64,000 nucleotides of DNA. Origin: Paenibacillus_E sp040812395. GTDB lineage: Bacteria > Bacillota > Bacilli > Paenibacillales > NBRC-103111. Positions 1 to 9,807 of the stretch are shown here, piece by piece. The notes below the pieces were generated by a model. That model was not told the DNA's origin and did no database searches. It was given only the letters and a program-made list of their open reading frames with translations. How positions within the stretch are numbered: the first letter of the stretch is position 1; every line of letters begins with the position of its first letter. Made by a program: the position numbers and the translations under genes. The DNA lies in contig NZ_JBFNXH010000009.1 of assembly GCF_040812395.1 (NCBI RefSeq), positions 62,001-126,000 of the forward strand, read 5' to 3'.

Positions 1-2736
1 ATACTCATAGAGGATCCCTCTACCTTTCCCATCGATAAGCCTAGTGATTGCTGCCGTTTGTTTGTTATACTCCGCTTGTTTGGTTAGGGTTGTGAAGACG
101 CCATCTACATTGGTTACATTGGTGGACTGTTTGGTTACAAAACTCCCCCCATACAGCGGACTGTACTCTTGTGAGATGATAATGTTCCGATTCGTATCCT
201 TAATTGTAATGGCGGTTGCATTTCCATATTGATCATAGCCATAATTTACTTGCTGTTTTAAAGCGCCTGCAGTTGAGTTTTCCTTAACTGTAAATTGAGT
301 AACACTGCCTTGTGTGTTTCGTACCAACTCCGTGTAACTGCTTTTACCAGCGTCAACGGCCTGAATGGAGGTTAATTGTAAATGTGTGGCAGGGTCATAA
401 CCATGCGTTGTCGTGATGTTTAACGGATTGGTCTCTGTCAATACATTTTGATAATCGTCATACGTTCGCTTCATTGTAACCGGTTGTGAAGTCGCCGTCC
501 CCGTTGAGAACGTTGTTGTGACTTCAATAGGCACGGGCAGTTTTCTATTGGTATCAAAGGTTTGCTTCGTCACTCGTTTGTCTGTGCCAGCTTGTTGTGA
601 GATTTCTGTATTGTAAATGACATCTGGTGTGTTTTCGTCGATATATTGTTTGTTGTACGTATAGGTTGTTTGTTTTAACCTATCGTCGACTGTGGTTGTA
701 AAGTCGAAAGATGACTTTTTATTCTCTCCGCCGTCACCCGCATAGCTGTAATCCACATGGTTACTTTTCTGAACAGATCCCCCTGTGTACGTAACAATAT
801 CTTCCCTTGAGCTCACCCGGTATACATTTTCTTTCGCACTTAACCCAAGATTGCGCGTGAAAGCGGAATAGGTGTACTCTGTGCGAGCTTTTGTAGGGTG
901 ATACACTTGTTTCAAAAGTGCTGAATAGTTGTCCAACATGCGCCCGTAGCCAACTATATCAAATGGCGCGCTCGCTATGTCGTAAACGTAAGAGGTGTCT
1001 CGGCCAGCGGGATCTGTTACTTGACTTAACAATTCTTTATTGCCCATTGGATCTTTAATTTTGGTGTATTTGACAGTGCGGCTGCCTTGTGTAAGCGTCA
1101 CATCTGTGGTCGTATATGCAATGTTAATTTCGTTTTGAATAGCGTCCTTCACCTTGGTTAATACCACACCGTATGGAGAAACATTCGCATATTCGAATTG
1201 TATCGTGTTGTTATATGCATCTGATATCTGCAGCAATCTGCCGTCATAAGAGAAATATTGCTTTTGTCCATTTAAGGATTGAAGCGCATAATAAGAAGAG
1301 GTATTGTTCACCGAAACTGTAGAATCATACACGAGCGTAAGATCTTTCCACGGATACCCTTTTAAATTCAGCCCATCCAGTTCATACGTTGCGCCGCCAA
1401 AAAGAGTGATATATCTTTTATTGTTATCTTTAGTTTCAATAAAGGGAATATCCCAGCTCCAGCCTTTTCCTATCGGGAATCTGTTTTCCTGAACTTCCTT
1501 GCTTTTAACTTTGTTCGCATATGCACTCCAATATCTAGAGCAGTTACCGTAGTAATCCGTCTCTAGACAAATCGGTTTTCTGCTACCCGGAAACTCTAAA
1601 ACTTCCCCAGTAGTAAATGCTTTGGCAATGAAAGGAACTCCCCTGAAGACAATATCTTCGTTAATAAAAATTGGAGCACTATTCGGATCGTCAGGATTTA
1701 CTTTAGGCCATGCGCTTTCAAGAATATGACGATTTTCATTATTAAAATCTTGAATCGGTGAGTATCTTGTTGGGTACCCCCAATAACCATATTCCCCATA
1801 ATATTGTACAAAGGAAGCATACATCCAATCATAATAATAGGGTTGAAAGTAAAAATCCGATGCGCCTCCACCCTGTGTTACCCGTTCTCCATAGTACTTA
1901 AAATAAAGTCTGGCTGCTAGTTTGGGGTAATATTCGACCTTATAAACAAGATCATTAAATACATCTTTATCATAATAGATGGCATCGGAACTGTTGTAGC
2001 GGCGATTCAAGGAAAAGGAAAGCCCGTTTCTACCAGGGAGTGCCATATCTACATTTTCTAGAGATAGAGACCCACTGGTTAATGATACATTCTCATGTCC
2101 TCCGACCGAATAGGGGGCCTCGTTTACTTTCGTATTTAGCCGTTTAACCGCAAAATCATCATACGTAGTTGGAAAATCGTTAGTTGGCGTTGCGGACAAC
2201 GATTGCATCCCTCTTAATTTTCCATATACACTCCCATACACACTACTGGTTACATTCGAATGAAGGATCTGATTGTAGTCAAATTTATCAGAAACAATCT
2301 TCGTCACACCTGTATTTTCTACAAGCTTGCTTTGGCCATAAACATTTGTAGTAACACTTCTCATATTGTCAGGCACTGTTAACGTTTCTTCGGTCTTTTT
2401 TTCTGTAAATCGATCCGCAGAATAGTTTCTCTGTTGCAAGCTTTTTGCGACTTCTGGATTAATTTGGATCAGTAACGTGTCTAATTCTTCTTTCGAATTC
2501 ATTTTTAAGGCATTGTATAAATCGGTTAGGGAATAACCCTTGTTTAATTCATTTAGCAGGATGCTTTCGGCCAAATTAAATGTTTGGCTGAGCCATTCTA
2601 TGGTCAGAATATTCCCTTGAGATTCTACAGATTTATCTTGCTTCATGGACACAGTACTTTCCGCTAGTGCTGTCGTCGGCATAACAATTTGTAACGATAA
2701 GGCAATTAATAATAGCAAGTTTAGTATTTTTTTCAC
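1..2736 (-). CDS. Secreted YD-repeat (RHS-type) protein, 3' end outside window
   Basis: The reading frame is open for 912 codons from a GTG start at 2736 to the left window edge, so the C-terminus is missing. A GGAGAAG ribosome site lies just upstream. Residues 1 to about 26 form a signal peptide ending in a typical TALA-E cleavage site. After about 200 residues without a recognisable domain, many YD/RHS-type segments follow (forms such as FSYDGRLLQI, YGYDQYGNAT, GYDPATHLQL), interspersed with a beta-rich section. YD repeats form large beta-cage shells in RHS and wall-associated proteins; variable toxin or adhesin tips usually sit at the C-terminus, which cannot be seen here. It lies 35 bp downstream of another secreted protein that ends in a YD motif, so the two are probably co-transcribed. 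A role as polymorphic toxin shell or wall protein is inferred from the family only. Confidence 0.85.
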   Translation of the reverse strand, partial: MKKILNLLLLIALSLQIVMPTTALAESTVSMKQDKSVESQGNILTIEWLSQTFNLAESILLNELNKGYSLTDLYNALKMNSKEELDTLLIQINPEVAKSLQQRNYSADRFTEKKTEETLTVPDNMRSVTTNVYGQSKLVENTGVTKIVSDKFDYNQILHSNVTSSVYGSVYGKLRGMQSLSATPTNDFPTTYDDFAVKRLNTKVNEAPYSVGGHENVSLTSGSLSLENVDMALPGRNGLSFSLNRRYNSSDAIYYDKDVFNDLVYKVEYYPKLAARLYFKYYGERVTQGGGASDFYFQPYYYDWMYASFVQYYGEYGYWGYPTRYSPIQDFNNENRHILESAWPKVNPDDPNSAPIFINEDIVFRGVPFIAKAFTTGEVLEFPGSRKPICLETDYYGNCSRYWSAYANKVKSKEVQENRFPIGKGWSWDIPFIETKDNNKRYITLFGGATYELDGLNLKGYPWKDLTLVYDSTVSVNNTSSYYALQSLNGQKQYFSYDGRLLQISDAYNNTIQFEYANVSPYGVVLTKVKDAIQNEINIAYTTTDVTLTQGSRTVKYTKIKDPMGNKELLSQVTDPAGRDTSYVYDIASAPFDIVGYGRMLDNYSALLKQVYHPTKARTEYTYSAFTRNLGLSAKENVYRVSSREDIVTYTGGSVQKSNHVDYSYAGDGGENKKSSFDFTTTVDDRLKQTTYTYNKQYIDENTPDVIYNTEISQQAGTDKRVTKQTFDTNRKLPVPIEVTTTFSTGTATSQPVTMKRTYDDYQNVLTETNPLNITTTHGYDPATHLQLTSIQAVDAGKSSYTELVRNTQGSVTQFTVKENSTAGALKQQVNYGYDQYGNATAITIKDTNRNIIISQEYSPLYGGSFVTKQSTNVTNVDGVFTTLTKQAEYNKQTAAITRLIDGKGRGILYEY

Positions 2737-2771
2737 ACTTCTTCTCCTTCGTTTAGTTATTTATTTTGGAA

Positions 2772-5700
2772 TTATGTAGATTTTCTCTTGACTGTATTAC
2801 CATTCGCATCGTATTCATAATCAATTTTTTGTCCAGATGGTAGAGATACTGATTCTAATCGACCATTTTTATCATAATCATATTCAATATTAAAATCAGG
2901 ATTATACGTCAGCTTTCCATCCATATACAACTTCAATAATGAGAGACTATAGACAATTTCTCCACCCCAATAGGTGTACCAAGAATTGTTATTATATGGA
3001 TCCCCCCATGTCCCTGCGACCAAAGACGTCGAGTGATCAGGATCAACAAATGTACGGTTCAAGTAATCCATACAACGTTCAATCAAACGATTTGTCAGGA
3101 CTGGATCTGCCCCAGCCATTCGAGCATAAACTGCCGAACGGAGAATTAATGCTGCCATATGAGGTTCATCGTAATTGCCTGAAGGGACACCCGATTCTGG
3201 GAAATTAGACAGAACGGGCATCGACGCATCCGGCCAATAGTGGTCAATCATTTTTAAAAAATCAGTTGTTAATCTTCTAGCGGTCCTATTTGTTGGTTCT
3301 GAATACCATGTTCGGGAAACAGATTCTAACGCGCGATACTGAAAACCTCCCCAATTGGTATTTGGATCAGGTCCGTTCCAAGTAAATGTATCGTGTTCTC
3401 CGAAATCTACAGAATCATATCTTTCCCATAGATATACAGGTGCGAAAGGGCCCTTAACACCTGTTTGCTTTTCGTAGGCACGAGAAGCATCCTCCATAAA
3501 ATGCATAACGGTTTTAGTTCCCTCGGGCTTACCTAGCAGATTCCATATATACGGAGCCTGATAACCGGAATATGGCATTCCTCTCCAGTCGTTGATAACG
3601 CCATTTTGATAAGATATGGAGAATGGGGCTACATAGGGTGTATACGGAAGTTGTCGCACAGGTAACGGGCGAACGCGGTCTATTGTAAGTTGATGAGACT
3701 GTTGTTCATTATCCGCTATAGTAAATACATCCATCATTTCCCCTGTAGGAATTGTTTTTAATTTGCCTAAGTAAGAAATATCCAGTTCGCTATTAAATTG
3801 AGTTGCAACAAACCCATAGTTTGTTACAGGATGCTCCCTATCTGGGACAGTATTCGCTGAAACACTTTGAGTCTGATAATCATTAAGTTTTAAGTTACTC
3901 CAATTCATCTCGACTAGTTGGAAACTGGTTGTATCCGGAAGAGGCGCAGTCCAATAGATACCGTTACCATCAACTACGAGTAAGGAGATTCCTTTCCCTC
4001 GATATTTAATAGGCAAGATAGAAGATGGCATACCTTCCTTAAATGTCAAAAAATACTGGGCATAATCATACTTTGTAAAAGTGATATGTTTAACAGTGAT
4101 TCCTTCGTCTTCTATATTTCCAACTTGCACATTGCTTGAAGGACCTTTTATTACGTACCCCTCTTGGCTATCTGGACGATATTGCGGCCCCCATTTGACT
4201 TCATTTGCATTAACAAATTGACTTTGCTGTACATCGAATGTCTGTATTCCTGAGCCATTCAGCTTCAAGGTTGCTTCCCATCTTCCTTTCTGGCTGTCAG
4301 GAACAGGATTGATCACAGCTCGTACTGTGGAAGGTACGTTAGACCCTACCTTTACCTCGACATGTTTATCTGGCGTCCATGTTTCACCAATATTCCCATT
4401 CCCGATTTCGACAAATTGGTAATCCGTATTCGGAGGAACATTCATAACGATCTGTCCGAGTCCATTTCTATTTGCTGTAGTTTTGTTTGGCCTAGGATCA
4501 TAAATGTAGGTTCCTCCCAAACTCGTAGCATTGGTTGAGCTCGTATCAACCCTTAAATAATCGTTGCTAATCTCCACTTTGTGAGTTTTCTCAATCATTT
4601 TGCCAGTCGCTTCTTTGGCCTTAAGCCACTTGGCATTATTCGTATGTTTATAAAGCAAATCAAAACAATCGTAGGCCCAATATAAAGAATCAATGGCAGC
4701 CCCGGCTTCGCCCGGCTTGACTTTTCTCCATACAGGGTAAGCATCCATCGGTTCATTGTGATCAATTTGAGGGCCAGTTAAATCCGAATACACAACAATC
4801 AAGTTGCCTGTGACTGGTTCATCCAATGTAATGATCGCCCGAGTATCATTAATATCCTTATTGGACACTGAATATTTAGTTCCAATTACGGATGCATCCG
4901 GGCTTTCCCAAGAAAGTTTGCTATCCGTCGATCTCACCGACCAAATTCTGTTAATATTTTTGTTAATGATTCCGACTCCATTAGAGAAAGAAACAACTTC
5001 GTTTAGATGGAATTGCTCACTAGGCACTGCCTGTTCTTTCGCGTTAACTAACCAATATGGAATCCAGATAAAATTATCGTTTTCGACATCGCTCGGAAGC
5101 GTCATTCCTTTATAGAAGATGGATTCCAGTGGAGAAGCTAGCAATAAAGCCTTATTCAGCCACTCACTTTGTCCAGTTGCCTCGTAAGCTTTTAAATAGC
5201 CGCGCAATGCGAGAAACTGACTTTCAGAGGTACCTGCATATGGTGGAAAATATCCACCGCGTCCCAGCTCAGTATGGAAATGTGCAGCCGTAACGCCAGC
5301 TGAGTTCGTTATGTTTGGAAGCTCATCTCGAGTATATGTACTTAACCAAGTGCTATAGTTGGACAACCATTTATTAATTTTTCCGGAATTATCCTGGAAC
5401 CCGCCTCCACGCCAATAAATCTTGGCTTGCGAACCAGAATTCCCACTAATTTTGAAATAGTAATTGCCTGTTGGGCTCGGAAAAAGATGAATTAAACTTT
5501 TATTTGAAGATACCACAGGAACAGTACTGTTCGTCTCAGTGTACACAGCGGTGCTTGTAATTCCTGAAAATGACAAATAGTACTCAGCAAGTTTAGAATT
5601 ATTCAACTTATACCAAATAACCCCAGAACTCGGCATAACAAAATTAACAGATGCACCCTCAAGTGCAATCGCTGACTCAGAAGAGGATCCGTCATTGGTA

Positions 5701-5810
5701 ATTTCATTTTCTGCTGAAGCGGTTGGTATAGAAATAACTAATGTGAAAATGAATACAAGACCTTGAATAAGTATCTTTCTGCTCACTTTTCGTAAACTTT
5801 CTAAGTTCAT
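2772..5810 (-). CDS. Large secreted protein with a C-terminal YD motif, function unknown
   Basis: This 1012-residue protein has an N-terminal signal peptide (hydrophobic residues 14-30, cleavage near ASA-E). I do not recognise the main body. Residues about 150-260 and 390-440 and the region around 760-960 are helix-rich with many Trp and Tyr, resembling alpha/alpha-toroid carbohydrate-active or scaffold proteins. The intervening parts (about 280-380, 470-740) look beta-rich. The last 40 residues contain two YD/RHS-type motifs (YDYDKNGRLESV and DYEYDANGNTV), as if a short piece of RHS shell were attached. The start at 5810 has GGGAGTGAG upstream. A five-codon frame (MKLKF, 5863-5880) with its own strong ribosome site precedes it in the leader. 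It is probably the first gene of a two-gene operon with the YD-repeat gene downstream. A cell-surface or polymer-binding role is a guess. Confidence 0.75.
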   Translation of the reverse strand: MNLESLRKVSRKILIQGLVFIFTLVISIPTASAENEITNDGSSSESAIALEGASVNFVMPSSGVIWYKLNNSKLAEYYLSFSGITSTAVYTETNSTVPVVSSNKSLIHLFPSPTGNYYFKISGNSGSQAKIYWRGGGFQDNSGKINKWLSNYSTWLSTYTRDELPNITNSAGVTAAHFHTELGRGGYFPPYAGTSESQFLALRGYLKAYEATGQSEWLNKALLLASPLESIFYKGMTLPSDVENDNFIWIPYWLVNAKEQAVPSEQFHLNEVVSFSNGVGIINKNINRIWSVRSTDSKLSWESPDASVIGTKYSVSNKDINDTRAIITLDEPVTGNLIVVYSDLTGPQIDHNEPMDAYPVWRKVKPGEAGAAIDSLYWAYDCFDLLYKHTNNAKWLKAKEATGKMIEKTHKVEISNDYLRVDTSSTNATSLGGTYIYDPRPNKTTANRNGLGQIVMNVPPNTDYQFVEIGNGNIGETWTPDKHVEVKVGSNVPSTVRAVINPVPDSQKGRWEATLKLNGSGIQTFDVQQSQFVNANEVKWGPQYRPDSQEGYVIKGPSSNVQVGNIEDEGITVKHITFTKYDYAQYFLTFKEGMPSSILPIKYRGKGISLLVVDGNGIYWTAPLPDTTSFQLVEMNWSNLKLNDYQTQSVSANTVPDREHPVTNYGFVATQFNSELDISYLGKLKTIPTGEMMDVFTIADNEQQSHQLTIDRVRPLPVRQLPYTPYVAPFSISYQNGVINDWRGMPYSGYQAPYIWNLLGKPEGTKTVMHFMEDASRAYEKQTGVKGPFAPVYLWERYDSVDFGEHDTFTWNGPDPNTNWGGFQYRALESVSRTWYSEPTNRTARRLTTDFLKMIDHYWPDASMPVLSNFPESGVPSGNYDEPHMAALILRSAVYARMAGADPVLTNRLIERCMDYLNRTFVDPDHSTSLVAGTWGDPYNNNSWYTYWGGEIVYSLSLLKLYMDGKLTYNPDFNIEYDYDKNGRLESVSLPSGQKIDYEYDANGNTVKRKST

Positions 5811-6019
5811 TCCAATTACTCACTCCCATGTTTGTTTTCAAATCTAAACTTGTAAATCCTACCTAGAATTTCAGTTTCATGATAGATACCTCCAATTTTT
5901 ATAATTAAAGTTATATATAGATCATCCAATAAATTATAGTATCTATTCTCAATATTTACCTTGCGTGTTTTTGTTGTATGAAGTCGAATACATTAAAGAA
6001 ATGATTAATTATGTAAGAA

Positions 6020-6065
6020 AAAAGGACCTTCTCTCAGATCTGCTCAGATCCTAAGAGAAAGTCCT
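6020..6065 (-). terminator. Intrinsic terminator downstream of the isomerase-like gene
   Basis: Read on the minus strand, a stem of about 17 bp with one bulge (AGGACTTTCTCT pairing with AGAGAAGGTCCT) is followed by TTTTTT. It lies about 260 bp past the stop of the isomerase-like gene and upstream of the YD operon, so it probably insulates the two. Confidence 0.75.
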
Positions 6066-6128
6066 ACTCTATTAACAGCCCCTATCTTAGAAGGGACTTC
6101 ATTCTTCCAATTACCAGCTCAATGAACT

Positions 6129-6304
6129 GGAAAAACTACATCTAAACGAGATATTACACCCACTCGATTCGAAGTAACTGGAATTCCTCCGGCTAATTTC
6201 GCTAATTCCTTCAGAAATCTCCGGGAGCTGCTGGGTTAACTGGAGCTTTTCCATGTAAATGTACATTTTGGGCAGTTAGGGACAAATTAGCTGTAGATTT
6301 TCCA
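6129..6304. repeat. Divergent copy of the intergenic four-block dyad element
   Basis: GGAA blocks start at offsets 0 and 51 (6129, 6180) and TTTCC blocks at offsets 119 and 170 (6248, 6299). This matches the geometry of the clearer copies at 14973, 21486, 27270 and 56766, although the sequence differs: the outer arms read GGAAAAACTACATCTAA and, inverted, TTAGCTGTAGATTTTCC. Membership rests on spacing and symmetry rather than close identity. Confidence 0.45.
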
Positions 6305-6324
6305 TCTAACTCATGATCGAACGC

Positions 6325-7176
6325 CTACCCTAACCAATTCTTCACTTTCGCCGAGAAATTCTGAAGCATTTCTTCCGAAGCGAATTGACCGCTGAAATCC
6401 TCGATGCCGAGGTAGCCGTCGTAGCCAACTGTTTTCAAGGTGCCGAGCAGTTGCTTCCAGTTCACGATGCCTTCATCCAGCGGCGCCCAGTCGTTCGTCC
6501 ATAGCGCAACGCCGTCCTGGCGCTCATCTGCCTTCACCCATTTCGCATTCTTCACATGAACATGTGCCAAATGCGGTCCAAGCAGCTCAAGTCCCATGCG
6601 GAAATTCTCGAAACCTTCGTGCACCATGTTGCCTGCATCATGCAGAACGCCAACATATTCCGGGTTCAAGCCGGACACTAACCGATGGGCTAAGCTTGCG
6701 CTTGGTGCAATGGTTTGGTGATGGATTTCCACGAGCCCTTTGATGCCGTATTGCTGCGACAGTTCCTGCACCTGGTGAAGGTAGTTGATCGCTTCCACAT
6801 ACAAATCATTGTAATTTCTGCTTGCATCGTAAGTAGGAACGCCCACACGAATGAAGCCTGCGCCTACTTTCTTCGCAACCTGCATGACGCGTTCCGTGCC
6901 CGCAACATCGCCAGAAGTCAAGTAAGGCGTCACGCTCAGGTTCACTAAATTGTGGTCCATCGCCACACGTTTGAAACGTTCAAGCTCTTCATCCGATGCC
7001 GACGGATCTATGGAACACAGGTTGTTCCTCCAGAAGGATGGCTTCTCATTGGCTGCGTCTGCAGGAATTTCTTTATAACGCCATTCAATACCGTCGATTC
7101 CAGCGGCTTGCGCTGCCTTTGCCAAACCTTCAGGTGTCAAGTCTGGTGTGGATACTGTGAATACAGATAGTTTCAA
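6325..7176 (-). CDS. Sugar phosphate isomerase/epimerase-like TIM-barrel protein
   Basis: The 283-residue product has the xylose-isomerase-like (AP endonuclease 2) TIM-barrel fold: an N-terminal strand LKLSVFTVST, GIDGIEWRY, a metal-site region LVEIHHQTIAPS (Glu and His), GVLHDAGNMVHEG (His, Asp), HVHVKNAKW, and a terminal GYLGIEDFSG (Glu). These residues fit the usual Glu/Asp/His metal cluster. I chose the TTG at 7176 because a perfect GAAGGAGG lies 7 nt upstream; an in-frame ATG 26 codons earlier has no such site and would add a non-homologous tail. It is divergent from an AraC regulator (120 bp apart), which probably controls it. Substrate unknown; such enzymes act on sugars, inositols or hydroxypyruvate. 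Confidence 0.85.
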   Translation of the reverse strand: MKLSVFTVSTPDLTPEGLAKAAQAAGIDGIEWRYKEIPADAANEKPSFWRNNLCSIDPSASDEELERFKRVAMDHNLVNLSVTPYLTSGDVAGTERVMQVAKKVGAGFIRVGVPTYDASRNYNDLYVEAINYLHQVQELSQQYGIKGLVEIHHQTIAPSASLAHRLVSGLNPEYVGVLHDAGNMVHEGFENFRMGLELLGPHLAHVHVKNAKWVKADERQDGVALWTNDWAPLDEGIVNWKQLLGTLKTVGYDGYLGIEDFSGQFASEEMLQNFSAKVKNWLG

Positions 7177-7296
7177 AGTGGATCCTCCTTCGTCGTTTAT
7201 CTCCTCTTTATTTTGCCGTATAATAAACACATATTCATTGCATGAATTGGGCAAAAGTTTGCTTATATTGACTCGACAACGAGGAGTAATCCACTT

Positions 7297-8148
7297 ATGC
7301 AGGAACTCTACCAGAATTTACACGAAGCCATTAATTTCAGGCACGCCGTGACCAACGATCCCGGTCCTCTAGATTTTCATCAGCATCATGATTTATATGA
7401 AATTTATTTTTTCCTAACAGGCGATGTTCATTATTTCATAGAAAAACAAGTTTATCCGCTGCAATATGGCGATCTCTTGATCATGCACAGCAATGAGCTG
7501 CACAGGCCGAATTTCCAGTCTAAACAGCAGCGATACGAAAATATTGTCATTCATTTTAACCCGAAATTGATGGAAGCATTCAGCTCCCCGCAGTTCAATC
7601 TGCTCGATTGCTTCGACAACCGTGTGCGCGGCGAGCAAAACCGGATGCGACTTTCGCCGCAGCAAATCGACGACATCATGAAGCTCTATGAGCGCATGGA
7701 TGTCCATAGCCGTCCCCAAGCTAGGGCCGGTGCTGAAGTGCTGTACGTTTCCGCCTTCACGGAGCTGCTCGTCTTCATCAACCGTGTCTTCCAAAGCCAG
7801 GGCAAGCAAGAGGAACTATCCATGATTCCAGACAAACTATCTTCGCTTCTTACTTACATTGACGAAAATTTGGATCAAGACCTGTCGCTGGAAGTGTTGG
7901 AGCACGTTGTTTTCATGAACCGTTCCTACCTATGCCGCTTGTTCAAAAAGCACACAGGCAGTACGATCCACGAGCACATTCTGTTCAAGCGGATCGCCAA
8001 AGCGAAGCTGCTGCTGCGCGAGGGCTGCACAGTAACGGATGCGTGCCAGCAAGCCGGGTTTAACGATTACTCCAATTTCATCCGTACCTTCAAGAAAGCC
8101 GTCGGCCTTCCGCCCCGGCAGTACCAAGCGCTGCAAAGAAGGGCGTAG
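7297..8148 (+). CDS. AraC-family transcriptional regulator
   Basis: The 283-residue protein has an N-terminal cupin-type sensor domain (residues about 20-110; HQHHDLYEIYFFLTGDVHYF and the downstream PLQYGDLLIMHSNELHRP are typical) and a C-terminal double helix-turn-helix (about 185-280; SRLCRLFKKHTG-like and ACQQAGFNDYSNFIRTFKKAVG). Such regulators bind a small ligand and activate an adjacent catabolic gene. GAGGAG lies 10 nt upstream of the ATG. It is divergent from the isomerase-like gene, its likely target, and converges on the solute-binding protein gene that ends 14 bp away. Confidence 0.9.
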   Translation: MQELYQNLHEAINFRHAVTNDPGPLDFHQHHDLYEIYFFLTGDVHYFIEKQVYPLQYGDLLIMHSNELHRPNFQSKQQRYENIVIHFNPKLMEAFSSPQFNLLDCFDNRVRGEQNRMRLSPQQIDDIMKLYERMDVHSRPQARAGAEVLYVSAFTELLVFINRVFQSQGKQEELSMIPDKLSSLLTYIDENLDQDLSLEVLEHVVFMNRSYLCRLFKKHTGSTIHEHILFKRIAKAKLLLREGCTVTDACQQAGFNDYSNFIRTFKKAVGLPPRQYQALQRRA

Positions 8149-8161
8149 GCCAGCCTGCGCC

Positions 8162-9799
8162 TCACCACTTCATCTGGCGCTCTCTGATTTTTGCGGCCAA
8201 TTCGTCCATCCAACCCGCTACATCCAGATTGTGAACCGCACCCACATACTCGTCCCAGATCAAGTTGAAATCGTCCTTCGAGGCGGCGACCACCATCTGC
8301 GGCGGGTATTTTTTATTAAGATCATTTAATTTATGATCAAATACCTTCGCTTGATCCGACAGTTCGATGCTCCAAGCCGGGAAATATTTGCGCCGTAGGT
8401 TCGGAGGGCTGAACAAATCTTCATAAGTACGCGCTCCGTAAGCCTTCAGCAGCTCCTTATCCGACTGCGAATACCCGGCTTCCTTCTCTTCCGGCTGATA
8501 TTGCGGATCATAGCTGTTCCCATCCGGAAGCGTACCCGTATAGCCCGGCCAATAGTACATAATATCGCCGTTCGAGCGAATCCGATTTTCTTTTTCTCCG
8601 AAGAAGGCCCTCTGCGCTTCGGTCCGATAGAATCGTCCTTGCTCATTGATCTTGTAATCCTTGTCTTTGATGCCCCAATAGCGCAGCAACTGCGTCTCAT
8701 CCCTTGCCATAAAATCGGCCAATTCGATGGCCCGAACCGGGTCTTTGCAATTAATCGAGATACCGAAACCGAAGCCGTAGTTCATGGTCGACGGTTCCAA
8801 ATATTCCGCTGGCATGCCTTCATCGAAGGTTAACTGCAGCGGCGCATACATGTCTTCAAATTTGCCCATCTGCTTCAGCACCAGCTGCGATTCCTGGAAC
8901 TGCCAAGAGTGATCGAACATGCCGAGCACGCGCCCGCTGGACAGCTTATCCAAGTACTGGTCATAATTCATCACGAAGGCTTCCTTATCGATCAGCCCCT
9001 TGTTGAACATCTCGTTCAGCTTCCCATAGTAACGCTTCGAAATGTCCTCTTCCGTCTGGTAAAACTTCAACTTACCTGTATCCGGATTGACCATAGCTCG
9101 TGAATCGTTCGGGCCCCCGGCCAAAAACTGCATGGCTGTGGTCAGTGTAAAATTGCGTGAATCGTACGTCAGTATTTCAAAAGGGATCGTTTCCTTGCCA
9201 TCCGGCTGCTTCGGATGGCGGCGGTAGTACCCTTCCAGAACATCCACATACTGGTCAAAGGTCGTAATCTTCGGATATCCGGCTTCCTTCAGCACCTTTT
9301 TCTGTACCCAGAATGCCGCATTGATCCATTTGGGCGATTCCCCAGTCGGCACAGCAAAAGGCAATGCATAGATATGCCCATCTGCCGCTTTTATGCGCTC
9401 CCAGTAGGGAGCGTACATTTTTTTGAGCGTAGGGGCGTGCTTTTCAATAAGATCTTCCAGCGGAATCATGGCTTTCGCATCGATGAGCAGGAACATTTTG
9501 TCGCCGCCAAAAATGAGATCCGGATAATTCCCGCCAGCAATCATGACGCCGAGCTTTTGCTCAACCTCCCCGACGACGCGTTCATAATGAACCCTGATTC
9601 CCGTTTTTTCCGCAATAACATCACCGATTTCCGTATGATCCGGCACATTATCACCGGGCGAATTAAGAAAATACGTAAAGTTGATGGGCTCCTTCTTACT
9701 GACCGACGACGAATGTAACGAAGCGTCACAAGCGGTCAACAGGAATATAAAGGATAATGAAATAGCAGCGAGTGATAAACCCAAGCGTTGTTTCACCAT
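8162..9799 (-). CDS. LplA-type extracellular solute-binding lipoprotein (copy 1)
   Basis: This 545-residue protein begins with a lipoprotein signal (hydrophobic stretch, then LLTACDAS with the lipobox Cys at about residue 24) and is a family-1 extracellular solute-binding protein of the large LplA-type used for oligosaccharide uptake. It is closely similar along its whole length to the protein at 17282-18973; blocks such as YERVVGE, QKLGVMIAGG, NYGFGFGIS and PDGN are shared. It follows the response-regulator gene by 8 bp in the same direction, so it is probably in an operon with the YesM/YesN-type system, and it has no adjacent permease. It may supply the permeases at 15-17 kb or present ligand to the sensor kinase; both are inferences. 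Confidence 0.9.
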   Translation of the reverse strand: MVKQRLGLSLAAISLSFIFLLTACDASLHSSSVSKKEPINFTYFLNSPGDNVPDHTEIGDVIAEKTGIRVHYERVVGEVEQKLGVMIAGGNYPDLIFGGDKMFLLIDAKAMIPLEDLIEKHAPTLKKMYAPYWERIKAADGHIYALPFAVPTGESPKWINAAFWVQKKVLKEAGYPKITTFDQYVDVLEGYYRRHPKQPDGKETIPFEILTYDSRNFTLTTAMQFLAGGPNDSRAMVNPDTGKLKFYQTEEDISKRYYGKLNEMFNKGLIDKEAFVMNYDQYLDKLSSGRVLGMFDHSWQFQESQLVLKQMGKFEDMYAPLQLTFDEGMPAEYLEPSTMNYGFGFGISINCKDPVRAIELADFMARDETQLLRYWGIKDKDYKINEQGRFYRTEAQRAFFGEKENRIRSNGDIMYYWPGYTGTLPDGNSYDPQYQPEEKEAGYSQSDKELLKAYGARTYEDLFSPPNLRRKYFPAWSIELSDQAKVFDHKLNDLNKKYPPQMVVAASKDDFNLIWDEYVGAVHNLDVAGWMDELAAKIRERQMKW

Positions 9800-9807
9800 T
9801 GATCGCC

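Larger units (their letters stand above)
5811..6324. other. Intergenic region between YD operon and isomerase gene
   Basis: The 514 bp hold the leader of the YD operon (minus strand, AT-rich, with a TATAAT-like box near 5935 and the five-codon frame at 5863-5880), a minus-strand terminator (6020-6065) and a dyad element (6129-6304). I see no other gene. Confidence 0.6.
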
